Source of the DNA: an uncultured Lachnospiraceae bacterium
Lineage (GTDB): Bacteria > Bacillota > Clostridia > Lachnospirales > Lachnospiraceae
Assembly (NCBI GenBank): GCA_910588815.1
Contig: CAJUQY010000017.1
Coordinates: forward strand, 1 to 53,150
Reading direction: 5' to 3'
DNA length: 53,150 nucleotides
Positions 1 to 8,169 of this stretch are shown piece after piece (the first letter of the stretch is position 1; the number at the start of each line of letters is the position of its first letter). The translations under genes were made by a program, and so were the position numbers. The notes below the pieces were generated by a model, which had not been told where the DNA came from, ran no database searches, and worked only from the letters and a program-made list of their open reading frames with translations.

Positions 1-5
1 CAATC

Positions 6-33
6 GAGCCTGTTTTTTCGGCTCAGTTTTTTC
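6..33 (+). terminator. Weak terminator-like hairpin at the window edge
   Basis: GAGCC (6-10) can pair with GGCTC (20-24) across a T-rich loop, and an AGTTTTTTC tract follows. The stem is only 5 bp, so this could end a gene lying to the left of the window, but the call is tentative. Confidence 0.3.
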
Positions 34-170
34 ATAGATTACTTGACACTACCCTCCGTTTTTCTCCTCGTTCTATGCCTCCATTTTAGAATAAAAAAAC
101 AAAATTGACAAGGAAAATTTGAATGAAAAAACGGAAATAAATGTGCAAAAGCGAAGTTTTGTTTTTAATG

Positions 171-200
171 TTTACAAAAAACGGAATAGTGGGATATGGT
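171..200 (+). promoter_or_regulatory. Possible promoter of the glycerate kinase remnant
   Basis: TTTACA (171-176) and TATGGT (195-200) are separated by 18 bp, about 70 bp upstream of the start codon at 272. The surrounding DNA is AT-rich, so chance matches are likely. Nothing else is recognisable in 34-256. Confidence 0.3.
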
Positions 201-271
201 AAACAGAAAAGATATTTGATATGATATTTTAGTACAGAAAATTTTGAATGAAATAGGCGGAGGAATCTTTG

Positions 272-430
272 ATGAAGCGATGTATTGTAATTTCTGATTC
301 CTTTAAAGGCTCCTTGTCCAGCAGTGAGATATGCCGGATAGCAAAGAAGAGTATCGCCCGATTTTTTTCGGAGCAAAATTTAGAAACTCCGGGATTCTTC
401 TCTTGTGAAGTAAGAAAGAATGCGCTATAA
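272..430 (+). pseudogene. Glycerate kinase, 5' fragment (truncated)
   Basis: A 52-codon reading frame begins ATG at 272 behind a good ribosome binding site (GGCGGAGGAA, 257-266). Its first about 35 residues match the start of glycerate kinases (GlxK/GarK family): the N-terminal strand is followed by DSFKGSLSSSE, the family's nucleotide-side signature. After about residue 35 (FFSEQ) the likeness stops, and the frame closes at TAA 428-430. Intact glycerate kinases have roughly 370-380 residues, so about 90 percent is missing. The remnant's last codons contain the -10 box of the pta promoter, which suggests a deletion fused the kinase 5' end to the pta upstream region. What is seen: motif, start, RBS and stop. 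What is inferred: that it is a decayed gene rather than a functional peptide. Confidence 0.72.
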
Positions 431-431
431 T
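403..431 (+). promoter_or_regulatory. Promoter of pta
   Basis: TTGTGA (403-408) and a perfect TATAAT (426-431) are separated by 17 bp, about 60 bp before the pta start. The sequence overlaps the end of the glycerate kinase remnant. Confidence 0.65.
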
Positions 432-491
432 AGGCGGTAGTGACCGCCGGACGGCGGAAAAGAAATACCTGATACGAAAGGAGCCACGATC

Positions 492-1487
492 ATGGCATTT
501 ATTGACACCATCAAAGCAAAAGCAAAGAGCGACAAGAAGACCATTGTCCTGCCGGAGTCCATGGACAGGAGAACCTTTGAGGCGGCGGCGCAGATCCTTG
601 CGGAGGATTTTGCGAACCTGATTATCATCGGAACGCCGGAGGAGGTTGCCGAGAACAGCAAGGGACTGGATATTTCCGGGGCGACCATCATTGATCCCCA
701 TACTTACGAAAAGACTCAGGAGTACATCGACCTGTTTGTGGAACTCAGAAAAGCCAAGGGCATGACCCCGGAGAAGGCCAAAGAGACCATTTTCAGCGAT
801 TACTGCTATTATGGCTGCCTGATGATCAAGGCGGGACATGCAGATGGTTTGGTATCCGGCGCCTGCCATTCCACGGCGAATACCCTGCGCCCCTGCCTGC
901 AGATTGTGAAGACCAAGCCTGGCACCAAACTGGTATCTGCCTTCTTCCTGATGGTAGTCCCGGACTGTGAGATGGGAGAGGAGGGAACCTTTGTGTTCTC
1001 TGACTGCGGTTTAAACCAGAATCCCACGTCGGAAGAGCTGGCGGCCATCGCAGGTTCCTCCGCAGAATCCTTCCGCCTGCTTGTGGGGAAGGAGCCCAAG
1101 ATTGCAATGCTGTCCCATTCGACCATGGGAAGTGCAAAGCATGCTGATGTCGATAAGGTGGTTGAGGCCACGAGGATTGCAAAAGAAGCATATCCGGAGC
1201 TCAAGCTGGACGGAGAGATGCAGTTGGATGCAGCTATTGTCCCCAGTGTCGGCGCTTCCAAGGCTCCGAACAGCGAAGTGGCAGGACAGGCAAATGTTCT
1301 GGTCTTCCCTGATCTGGATGCGGGCAATATCGGCTATAAGCTGGTGCAGAGACTGGCGAAGGCGGAAGCCTACGGCCCCATGACCCAGGGGATCGCGGCA
1401 CCGGTCAACGATCTGTCCAGAGGCTGCAGTGCTTCCGACATCGTGGGCGTCGTCGCCATCACTGCCGTACAGGCCCAGGCCCAGTAA
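492..1487 (+). CDS. pta: Phosphate acetyltransferase
   Basis: This cytosolic enzyme interconverts acetyl-CoA plus phosphate with acetyl-phosphate plus CoA. It is the first half of the acetate-forming, ATP-yielding Pta-AckA route of fermenters. The 331-residue product has the length of the short, single-domain Pta class and its usual beginning (FIDTIKAKAK, then VLPES) and core segments such as SGACHSTANTLRP and LSHSTMGSAKH. The ATG at 492 follows AAAGGAG with good spacing. Acetate kinase often sits beside pta, but none is present here: upstream lies a kinase remnant, downstream the yceD-rpmF unit. Assignment is secure. Confidence 0.96.
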   Translation: MAFIDTIKAKAKSDKKTIVLPESMDRRTFEAAAQILAEDFANLIIIGTPEEVAENSKGLDISGATIIDPHTYEKTQEYIDLFVELRKAKGMTPEKAKETIFSDYCYYGCLMIKAGHADGLVSGACHSTANTLRPCLQIVKTKPGTKLVSAFFLMVVPDCEMGEEGTFVFSDCGLNQNPTSEELAAIAGSSAESFRLLVGKEPKIAMLSHSTMGSAKHADVDKVVEATRIAKEAYPELKLDGEMQLDAAIVPSVGASKAPNSEVAGQANVLVFPDLDAGNIGYKLVQRLAKAEAYGPMTQGIAAPVNDLSRGCSASDIVGVVAITAVQAQAQ

Positions 1488-1498
1488 AAATATAGTAG

Positions 1499-1527
1499 TT
1501 GACAAACAGACAGCGCCTGTGTATAAT
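1499..1527 (+). promoter_or_regulatory. Consensus promoter of the yceD-rpmF unit
   Basis: Perfect TTGACA (1499-1504) and perfect TATAAT (1522-1527) with 17 bp between them: an ideal housekeeping sigma-factor promoter, 26 bp before the yceD start. Strong constitutive transcription of yceD and rpmF is expected. Confidence 0.9.
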
Positions 1528-1552
1528 AGTACAGGTGTGTTAGGAGAATACT

Positions 1553-2062
1553 ATGCACATTCATTTATCGGACTCCCTGTCCGGCAGGCAGGAGACCAGG
1601 GATTATGAGGCAGAGATTTCGTTTGATACCTTTGACGATGGCAGGAGCAGCTATCCGGTTGTTGAGAAGCAGCCGGTACGGCTTCGGATCACGAAAATCG
1701 GTGAGAAGAGGCTGAGTCTTTTGGCTGAGGTTTCTTTTTGCCTGTCGATGCCTTGTGACAGATGCCTGGAGCCTGTGACCGTTCCCTTTTCCTATGAGGT
1801 CAGCCGTGAGGCGGATTTTGGGGAGGAGGCCCGGGAGGAAGAGCAGGCGTATATCGAGGGATATGTGCTGGATGTGGATGTATTGATCCGCGACGAGCTG
1901 TTCGTGCATATGCCTATGAAGATTCTGTGCAGGGAGGACTGCAGGGGGATCTGTAATAGATGTGGTGCAAATCTCAATCATGGGGATTGCGGCTGTGACA
2001 GAACGGAGCCTGACCCCAGGATGGCAGCGATCCGTGACATCTTTAGGGACGCGAATCGGTAA
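1553..2062 (+). CDS. yceD: YceD family (DUF177) protein
   Basis: The 169-residue protein belongs to the YceD/DUF177 family, nearly always encoded just before rpmF (L32). Family members have been linked to 23S rRNA or large-subunit biogenesis; the molecular role is not firmly settled. Visible features are a central CDRC pair (about residues 68-71) and a cysteine-rich C-terminus (about 126-147, CREDC, CNRCG, CGC) that could bind zinc, as is common in Firmicute members. ATG at 1553 follows TAGGAG. The neighbour rpmF and the shared promoter support the assignment. Confidence 0.9.
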   Translation: MHIHLSDSLSGRQETRDYEAEISFDTFDDGRSSYPVVEKQPVRLRITKIGEKRLSLLAEVSFCLSMPCDRCLEPVTVPFSYEVSREADFGEEAREEEQAYIEGYVLDVDVLIRDELFVHMPMKILCREDCRGICNRCGANLNHGDCGCDRTEPDPRMAAIRDIFRDANR

Positions 2063-2069
2063 TGCAAAA

Positions 2070-2102
2070 GTCCGGTTCGGCATACAGCTGTATGAGCCGG
2101 AC
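2070..2102 (+). other. Intercistronic hairpin between yceD and rpmF
   Basis: GTCCGGTT (2070-2077) pairs with AGCCGGAC (2095-2102, one G-U), and inside it CATAC/GTATG closes an AGCT loop. There is no U-run after it, so it is not a classical terminator. It may be an RNA processing, stability or regulatory element ahead of the L32 ribosome binding site. Confidence 0.5.
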
Positions 2103-2142
2103 GGTCTGTAACGAAAAATATGGATTAAGGAGGTGTGTAACC

Positions 2143-2322
2143 ATGTCTATCTGTCCGAAAAATAAACATTCCAAAGCCAGGAGGGACAGCCGCAGAGCCA
2201 ATTGGAAAATGGGTGCGGTGAATTTAGTGAAGTGCAGCAAGTGCGGCGCTCTTACGATGCCCCACAGAGTGTGCAAGGCTTGTGGATGTTACAATAAGAA
2301 AGAAATCGTAAGCGTTGACTGA
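2143..2322 (+). CDS. rpmF: 50S ribosomal protein L32
   Basis: Structural protein of the large ribosomal subunit. The 59-residue product has the L32 basic N-terminus (PKNKHSKARRDSRRA) and the zinc-ribbon cysteines C31-x2-C34 and C44-x2-C47, so it is the zinc-binding (C+) form. The start is ATG 2143 because an AAGGAGGTG site (2127-2135) lies just upstream. The frame is open back to 2062, but those extra residues do not belong to the family. It follows yceD by 80 bp and is followed by a terminator. Confidence 0.95.
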   Translation: MSICPKNKHSKARRDSRRANWKMGAVNLVKCSKCGALTMPHRVCKACGCYNKKEIVSVD

Positions 2323-2340
2323 GTAAAATGAAGTTTTCAG

Positions 2341-2383
2341 AAACGCAGCTTTCCCCCAAACAGAGAAGGCTGCGTTTTTTTCG
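2341..2383 (+). terminator. Intrinsic terminator after rpmF
   Basis: AAACGCAGC (2341-2349) pairs perfectly with GCTGCGTTT (2369-2377) and is followed by a T-run. It separates the yceD-rpmF transcript from plsX, or acts as a partial attenuator. Confidence 0.8.
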
Positions 2384-2393
2384 TCAAAATTTA

Positions 2394-2422
2394 TTGATTT
2401 ATAGGAGGATATTGTGTATATT
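2394..2422 (+). promoter_or_regulatory. Probable plsX promoter
   Basis: TTGATT (2394-2399) and TATATT (2417-2422) are 17 bp apart, just after the rpmF terminator and 30 bp before the plsX start. Its position explains how plsX-acpP-rnc can be expressed despite the terminator. Confidence 0.55.
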
Positions 2423-2451
2423 AATTGGTAGATTACTATGGAGGACACACA

Positions 2452-3474
2452 ATGCAGGAGACAGTGAGGATTGCCCTGGATGCCATGGGAGGCGACCATG
2501 CCCCGCAGGAGATGGTAAAGGGGGCGGTGGAGGCAGTAAATGCCAGAGAAAACATCAAGGTGTTTCTGGTGGGGCAGGAGGATGCCATCGGGACTTGTCT
2601 TTCCGGTCATACTTATCCGAAGGACAGATTGGAGGTGGTTGCCGCCACGGAGGTAATCACCACGGAGGAGGCGCCGGTTATGGCGATTCGGAGGAAAAAA
2701 GATTCCTCTATCGTGGTGGCTCAGAATCTGGTGAAGCGGGGAGAGGCAGATGCTTTTATTTCTGCCGGGAGTACCGGGGCGATTCTGGTGGGGGGACAGC
2801 TGGTGGTAGGCAGAATCCGCGGCGTGGAGCGGCCGCCTCTGGCGACGATCATTCCTACGGCGAACGGAGTTTCTCTTCTGGTGGACAGCGGGGCAAATGT
2901 GGATGCCAGAGCCAGTCATCTGGTGCAGTTTGCCAGAATGGGTTCTATTTACATGGAACATGTCATAGGCATTAACAGACCGAGAGTCGCCATTGTCAAT
3001 GTGGGAGTGGAGGAGGAGAAGGGCAACGCCTTGGTGAAGGAGACGTTTCCTCTTCTCAAGGCCTGTGAAGACCTGAATTTTACCGGTAGTATCGAGGCCA
3101 GGGAGATTCCCCATGGGGGAGCCGACGTGATCGTAGCCGAGGGTTTTACGGGAAACGTGATTTTGAAGCTCTATGAGGGACTTGCTTCTGCGCTGATCGG
3201 AAAGATTAAGGGTGGGATGATGTCCACCTTCCGCTCAAAAATGGGGGCGCTGCTGGTGAAGCCGGCTCTGAAAAAAACGATGAAGGAGTTTGATGCCACG
3301 GAGTACGGCGGAGCGCCCATGCTGGGGTTAAACGGCCTGGTGGTGAAAACCCATGGGAACGCCACGGCCAAGGAGGTGCGAAACACCATCTTTCAGTGCG
3401 TGACTTTTAAGGAACAGAAAATCAATGACAAAATTAAAGGGCTTTTTGCCGAACAGGCAAAAAAACCAGAATAA
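2452..3474 (+). CDS. plsX: Phosphate acyltransferase PlsX
   Basis: PlsX converts acyl-ACP and phosphate to acyl-phosphate, the acyl donor for PlsY in phosphatidic acid synthesis, and works at the inner face of the membrane. The 340-residue product has the family opening IALDAMGGDHAP and later SAGSTGA and GFTGNV segments. ATG 2452 is chosen because GGAGGA lies 7-8 bases before it; the frame opens at a TTG at 2425 with no ribosome binding site. Next to acpP, its substrate carrier, as in most Firmicutes. Confidence 0.95.
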   Translation: MQETVRIALDAMGGDHAPQEMVKGAVEAVNARENIKVFLVGQEDAIGTCLSGHTYPKDRLEVVAATEVITTEEAPVMAIRRKKDSSIVVAQNLVKRGEADAFISAGSTGAILVGGQLVVGRIRGVERPPLATIIPTANGVSLLVDSGANVDARASHLVQFARMGSIYMEHVIGINRPRVAIVNVGVEEEKGNALVKETFPLLKACEDLNFTGSIEAREIPHGGADVIVAEGFTGNVILKLYEGLASALIGKIKGGMMSTFRSKMGALLVKPALKKTMKEFDATEYGGAPMLGLNGLVVKTHGNATAKEVRNTIFQCVTFKEQKINDKIKGLFAEQAKKPE

Positions 3475-3497
3475 TAATATAGAAAGGGTGACTAGTT

Positions 3498-3728
3498 ATG
3501 GAATTTGAGAAGTTACAGGGGATTATCGCAGAGGTACTGAATGTGGATGCAGAGGAAATCACCATGGAGACCACTTTTGTGGATGATCTTGGAGCAGACT
3601 CATTGGATGTGTTCCAGATTATTATGGGAATCGAGGAGGAGTTTGACATCGAGATTCCTACAGAGGCGGCGGAGAAGATCGTCACGGTGGGAGATGCTGT
3701 GGAGCAGATCCGGAATGCCTGCAACTGA
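3498..3728 (+). CDS. acpP: Acyl carrier protein
   Basis: Small acidic carrier (76 residues) that holds growing acyl chains on a 4'-phosphopantetheine arm during fatty acid synthesis. The attachment serine is S35 in the GADSLD motif, and the length is typical. The gene lies 23 bp after plsX and is followed by a strong hairpin. ATG follows AGAAAGGGTG. Confidence 0.96.
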   Translation: MEFEKLQGIIAEVLNVDAEEITMETTFVDDLGADSLDVFQIIMGIEEEFDIEIPTEAAEKIVTVGDAVEQIRNACN

Positions 3729-3745
3729 CGATCGTGGGCAGTCGC

Positions 3746-3783
3746 AGAAATAGAATCCTGCGGGGCAGGATTCTATTTCTTTG
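3746..3783 (+). terminator. Strong hairpin after acpP, possible terminator or mRNA stabiliser
   Basis: A perfect 15-bp stem (3746-3760 with 3766-3780) closes a CGGGG loop. The 3' arm ends in TTTCT and only TTG follows, so the U-run is weak. It could be a leaky terminator that keeps acpP mRNA far more abundant than rnc. Confidence 0.6.
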
Positions 3784-3836
3784 TATGCGCACGGGAACCA
3801 GAGGAAGAAGAAAAACCTTTCGGGAAAGGAACAGAT

Positions 3837-4535
3837 ATGGGACAAAGATGGAAAAAGCTTTCCAGGTTGGAGGAGAGGATTGGATATATCTTCCGGGACA
3901 AGTCCTTGTTGTACCATGCGATGATTCACAGCTCCTATGTCAATGAGCATCATATGCAGCGCTCGGACAACAACGAACGCCTGGAGTTTTTGGGAGATGC
4001 GGTTTTGGAACTTTGCAGCAGTGATTTTCTTTACCGGGAATATCCGGACAGGCCGGAGGGGGAGCTGACCAGGTTCCGGGCAAGCATTGTCTGTGAGCCC
4101 ACGCTGGCCCGCTGTGCCAGAGATCTTTGCCTGGGGAGGTACCTGTTTTTGGGAAAGGGAGAGGAGATTGACGGCGGAAGAGAGCGGGATTCTATTTTAT
4201 CGGATGCACTGGAGGCGCTGATCGGGGCAGTTTATCTGGATGGTGGTTTTGCTAATGCAAAGGAGTTTGTATTCCGGTTTGTTATGAATGACTTAGAGCA
4301 CAAAAAGCTTTTTTATGATAGCAAGACTATCCTTCAGGAACTGGTGCAGAAGAGGCAGGAGGGAGAACTTTCCTATGAGCTCACGGGAGAGGAAGGGCCG
4401 GATCACGCGAAGGTTTTCCGTGTGGAGGCCCTCGTAGGGGAGAAGACTGTCGGTGAGGGATGGGGACGGACGAAAAAAGCGGCGGAGCAGATGGCGGCCT
4501 ATAAGGCCATCCTGAGGCTCAGAGAAAAGGAATAG
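3837..4535 (+). CDS. rnc: Ribonuclease III
   Basis: Double-stranded-RNA endonuclease that processes rRNA precursors and structured mRNAs. The 232-residue product has the catalytic signature NERLEFLGDAVLE (acidic residues E50, D54) and the second acidic pair D123/E126 in SDALEALIGA. A double-stranded-RNA-binding domain fills about residues 160-228. ATG 3837 follows GGAAAGGAAC. The gene ends 6 bp before smc, a conserved Firmicute pairing. Confidence 0.96.
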   Translation: MGQRWKKLSRLEERIGYIFRDKSLLYHAMIHSSYVNEHHMQRSDNNERLEFLGDAVLELCSSDFLYREYPDRPEGELTRFRASIVCEPTLARCARDLCLGRYLFLGKGEEIDGGRERDSILSDALEALIGAVYLDGGFANAKEFVFRFVMNDLEHKKLFYDSKTILQELVQKRQEGELSYELTGEEGPDHAKVFRVEALVGEKTVGEGWGRTKKAAEQMAAYKAILRLREKE

Positions 4536-4541
4536 GGACGG

Positions 4542-7500
4542 ATGTTTTTAAAAAGTATCGAGGTACAGGGCTTCAAGTCATTTGCAAATAAAATACTCTT
4601 TGAATTTAACGACGGGATCACCGGGATTGTGGGGCCAAACGGCAGCGGAAAGAGCAATGTGGCCGACGCGGTTCGCTGGGTGCTCGGAGAACAAAGCGCC
4701 AAGCAGCTTCGCGGAGCCAATATGCAGGACGTGATCTTTTCGGGGACACAGAACCGGAAACCTCAGGGGTATGCTTACGTGGCCATTACCCTGGACAATT
4801 CGGATCACTCTCTTCCCATTGATTACGGCGAGGTGACGGTTTCCAGGCGGGTCTACCGTTCCGGGGAGAGCGAATATCTGCTGAACGGAGGGGCCTGCCG
4901 CCTGCGGGATATCAATGAGCTGTTTTATGATACCGGTATCGGGAAAGAGGGGTATTCCATTATCGGCCAGGGACAGATTGATAAGATTTTAAGCGGCAAA
5001 CCGGAAGACCGGAGGGAGCTTTTTGATGAGGCTGCCGGGATTGTCAAGTTTAAAAAGCGTAAGAGCATCGCCCAGAAAAAGCTGGAAAGTGAACAGCAGA
5101 ATCTTCTTCGGGTGACGGATATTTTGACGGAGCTGGAGAAGCAGGTGGGGCCTTTGGAGGAGCAGGCCGGAAAGGCGCGGGAGTACCTTAAGCTCCGGGA
5201 AGAGCTAAAGACTCTGGATATGCAGAGCTTCCGGCTGGAAAATGCCGCTCAGAAAAAAAGGCTTTCGGAAGTCTGCGGGCATATCGAGACCATGTCTTCG
5301 GAACTTTCAGGAAAGCGGGCGGAGGCGGCCGAGCTTAAGACCGGCTATGACCGGCTGGCAGAGGAGATTTCCGGGCTGGATGCCCAGCTTTCCAGTCAGA
5401 GGGATGCCTTAAACGACGGAAAGGTCAGGACGGAATCCATGGAGGGACGGATCCGGGTCCTGGAGGAACAGATCCGCACCGATTCCGGAAATAGGGAACG
5501 GATCCTGTCAAGGCTTTCGTCCATTGAGAGAGAACTAAAAAATAAAGAGACAGACCGGGCCGATTTTGCAGAACAGAAGGGGAGCCTGAACGAGCGCCTG
5601 GATCAGCTGGATGATGCCCAGGAGGCGTTAAAACAGGAGCTTGCCAAGGACGAGGAGCATCTTCACCAGTTGGAGTCCGAGACCAACCGCCGCCGGGGCA
5701 ATATCTTAAGTTCCATGAATGACAAGGCTTCCTTAGGCGCCAGGGAAGAGCGGTTTGAGACTTTGAGGGAGCAGAATACCCAGAGGAAAAAGGAACTGGA
5801 GGCAAGGCTGCTTAAGGTAAAGAGCGAGGAGGAGGCCAGACATCAGGAGGAAGCCCAGATCGAGGAGGAGATCAGGGAGTTGGAGACGGAGCTTTCCAGG
5901 CTGAAGGGTGAGTTTCAGGAGGCGCAGACAGCCGGCAAGGAGGCAGAGGAGGTCTCTTACCGGGAGAATAAAAACTTAAATCAAAAGCAGCAGGAATACC
6001 ATACGCTGCGGACCAAGCTGGAGTCCCTCAGGAATCTGTCGGAACGGTATGAGGGATACGGAAACAGTATAAGAAGAGTCATGGAGGTCAAGGGGTCCAC
6101 CCCGGGGATTATTGGTGTCGTGGCGGACCTTTTGGAGACGCCGAAGGAATATGAGACGGCCATTGAGACGGCCCTCGGCGGCTCCATCCAGAATATTGTC
6201 ACCGATTCGGAAGCTACGGCGAAAAACCTGATCGGGTATCTGAAAAAGCACAAATTTGGACGGGCTACCTTCCTGCCCCTCTCAAGTATCACCGCAAGGG
6301 GCGGTTTTTCCAAAAAAGAGGCCCTCTCAGAGGCCGGAGTGGTGGGACTTGCCCACACCCTGGTAAAGGTGAAGGGCGGCTATGACCGGCTGGCGGAATA
6401 TCTGCTGGGCAGGATTCTGGTGGTGGACAATATCGACCACGCCATCGCCATTTCCAGAAAGTATCAGTATTCCCTGCGGATTGTCACCCTGGAAGGAGAG
6501 CTTTTGGCGGCCGGCGGCTCCATGACGGGCGGCGCCTTTAAAAACACCAGCAATCTGTTGGGAAGAAAACGGGAATTGGAAGAGCTGGAACGAGCGATGA
6601 ATCAGGCCCTTGCCCAGTGTGATCAGATTAAGGGGCGGGTGGAGGCCGCGGACAGGAATCTTAAAGCCTTTCGGGATATCATGGAGAAGAGCAGGGAGGC
6701 AGGCCAGGCGGCCAGAGTGAAGCTTTCCTCTCTGACGGCCAATCTGGCTGCGGCCAAAGAAAAGGTGCGGGAGATTGCCGCCGGTTATGAAGCTATCCGG
6801 CTGGAGGGAAGGAAGCTCTCTGAGGATCTCAAAAAAATTGAGGACGGGAAGGCCGCCTTAAAGACGGAGACGGAGACCTTGGAGGCGAAAAATAAAGAGT
6901 ACGAGCAGGAGATTGCAGCGCTGGAGGGGGAGGCCGGAAAGGTCAGAGACGCAAGGAATGAGCGGAGAGAGAAGCTTAGGCAGGCAGAGTTGGACTTCTC
7001 GTCTCTTTCCCAGAAGGACAGCTTTATCCTGGAAAATATCCGCCGGGTGTCCGGAGAAATCGAGGCTCTGTCCGCAGAGCAGGTCTCCCAGAAAGAAGAG
7101 CTTGACAGATGCACGCGTTCTTCAGAGGAAAAAACGGAGGAGATTGCCGGGATCCGGAAGGAAATTGCAGAGAAAAAGCAGGAGGCGGAGCGGCTTACGG
7201 AGGCGATTTTAGAATATACCGGGAGACGGGAGAAGTGCCAGAAGGAGCAGAGCGGCTTTTTTGAAAAGCAGGAATCCATGTCTGAGGAAATAGCACGGCT
7301 GGATAAGGAACTCTACCGTCTGGAAAGCCAGAAGGAAAAGTGCGAGGAGGCTATGGAGCAGCAGATCCGGTATCTGTGGGAGGAGTACGAGATGACTCCC
7401 TCGGAGGCGGCAGAGACATCTGTTCCGGAGGAGGCGACGGCCGCCTCGATTCGGAAACAGATCGGTGCTTTCAAGCAGGCCATCAAGGAGCTGGGAGCAG

Positions 7501-8096
7501 TCAATGTGAACGCCATTGAGGATTACAAAGAGGTTTCGGAACGGTTTTTCTTTATGAAGGCCCAGCACGATGACTTAAAGGAGGCGGAGGAAAGCCTGAT
7601 CCAGGTCATCGAAGAACTGGACGAGGGGATGAGGAGACAGTTCGAGGAAAAATTTCGGGATATCAAGGCGGAATTTGACACAGTGTTCAAGGAACTCTTC
7701 GGAGGCGGAAAGGGAACCCTGGAGCTCGTGGAGGGGGAGGACCTCTTGGAAGCGGGGATCCAGATCATCGCCCAGCCTCCGGGAAAGAAGCTTCAGAACA
7801 TGATGCAGCTTTCCGGCGGGGAGAAGGCCCTCACGGCCATCAGTGTCCTCTTTGCCATCCAGAATTTGAAACCGTCGCCGTTCTGCCTTTTGGACGAGAT
7901 CGAGGCAGCCCTGGACGACAGTAATGTGGGACGGTATGCGGCTTATCTGGGGAAGTTAAAGAAGAACACCCAGTTTATCGTCATTACACACAGAAGAGGG
8001 ACCATGCTGGTGGCGGACCGGCTCTACGGCATTACCATGCAGGAGAAGGGGGTGTCCACCCTGGTATCGGTGGATTTGACGGAGCAGACGGCATAG
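4542..8096 (+). CDS. smc: Chromosome segregation protein SMC
   Basis: ATPase that forms the core of the SMC-ScpAB condensin, loading on and compacting the chromosome. The 1184-residue length is normal. Visible in order: Walker A GPNGSGKSN (about residues 32-40), first long coiled coil (about 170-510), hinge (about 515-670, starting STPGIIGVVADLL), second coiled coil (about 675-1030), ABC signature LSGGEKAL (about 1089-1096) and Walker B FCLLDEIEAALDD (about 1114-1126). It is 6 bp after rnc, so almost certainly cotranscribed. Confidence 0.97.
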   Translation: MFLKSIEVQGFKSFANKILFEFNDGITGIVGPNGSGKSNVADAVRWVLGEQSAKQLRGANMQDVIFSGTQNRKPQGYAYVAITLDNSDHSLPIDYGEVTVSRRVYRSGESEYLLNGGACRLRDINELFYDTGIGKEGYSIIGQGQIDKILSGKPEDRRELFDEAAGIVKFKKRKSIAQKKLESEQQNLLRVTDILTELEKQVGPLEEQAGKAREYLKLREELKTLDMQSFRLENAAQKKRLSEVCGHIETMSSELSGKRAEAAELKTGYDRLAEEISGLDAQLSSQRDALNDGKVRTESMEGRIRVLEEQIRTDSGNRERILSRLSSIERELKNKETDRADFAEQKGSLNERLDQLDDAQEALKQELAKDEEHLHQLESETNRRRGNILSSMNDKASLGAREERFETLREQNTQRKKELEARLLKVKSEEEARHQEEAQIEEEIRELETELSRLKGEFQEAQTAGKEAEEVSYRENKNLNQKQQEYHTLRTKLESLRNLSERYEGYGNSIRRVMEVKGSTPGIIGVVADLLETPKEYETAIETALGGSIQNIVTDSEATAKNLIGYLKKHKFGRATFLPLSSITARGGFSKKEALSEAGVVGLAHTLVKVKGGYDRLAEYLLGRILVVDNIDHAIAISRKYQYSLRIVTLEGELLAAGGSMTGGAFKNTSNLLGRKRELEELERAMNQALAQCDQIKGRVEAADRNLKAFRDIMEKSREAGQAARVKLSSLTANLAAAKEKVREIAAGYEAIRLEGRKLSEDLKKIEDGKAALKTETETLEAKNKEYEQEIAALEGEAGKVRDARNERREKLRQAELDFSSLSQKDSFILENIRRVSGEIEALSAEQVSQKEELDRCTRSSEEKTEEIAGIRKEIAEKKQEAERLTEAILEYTGRREKCQKEQSGFFEKQESMSEEIARLDKELYRLESQKEKCEEAMEQQIRYLWEEYEMTPSEAAETSVPEEATAASIRKQIGAFKQAIKELGAVNVNAIEDYKEVSERFFFMKAQHDDLKEAEESLIQVIEELDEGMRRQFEEKFRDIKAEFDTVFKELFGGGKGTLELVEGEDLLEAGIQIIAQPPGKKLQNMMQLSGGEKALTAISVLFAIQNLKPSPFCLLDEIEAALDDSNVGRYAAYLGKLKKNTQFIVITHRRGTMLVADRLYGITMQEKGVSTLVSVDLTEQTA

Positions 8097-8115
8097 CTTT
8101 CGGACAGACGGAAGC

Positions 8116-8145
8116 TTGACAGAACAGGGAAGATAGGTGTACGAT
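8116..8145 (+). promoter_or_regulatory. Possible ftsY promoter
   Basis: A perfect TTGACA (8116-8121) is followed after 18 bp by TACGAT (8140-8145, 4 of 6), in the 73-bp gap between smc and ftsY. It may give ftsY extra transcription. Confidence 0.45.
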
Positions 8146-8169
8146 TATTAGATTGGAGGAGATGCGTAT

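Noticed and set aside
1587..1600. GGCAGGAGACCAGG, similar to part of the cobalamin riboswitch B12-box
   Set aside because: It lies inside the yceD coding region, far from any B12 gene, and the other conserved helices are not seen.
2425..2451. TTG start for PlsX 27 bases upstream
   Set aside because: No ribosome binding site; the ATG at 2452 has GGAGGA in place and gives the family N-terminus.
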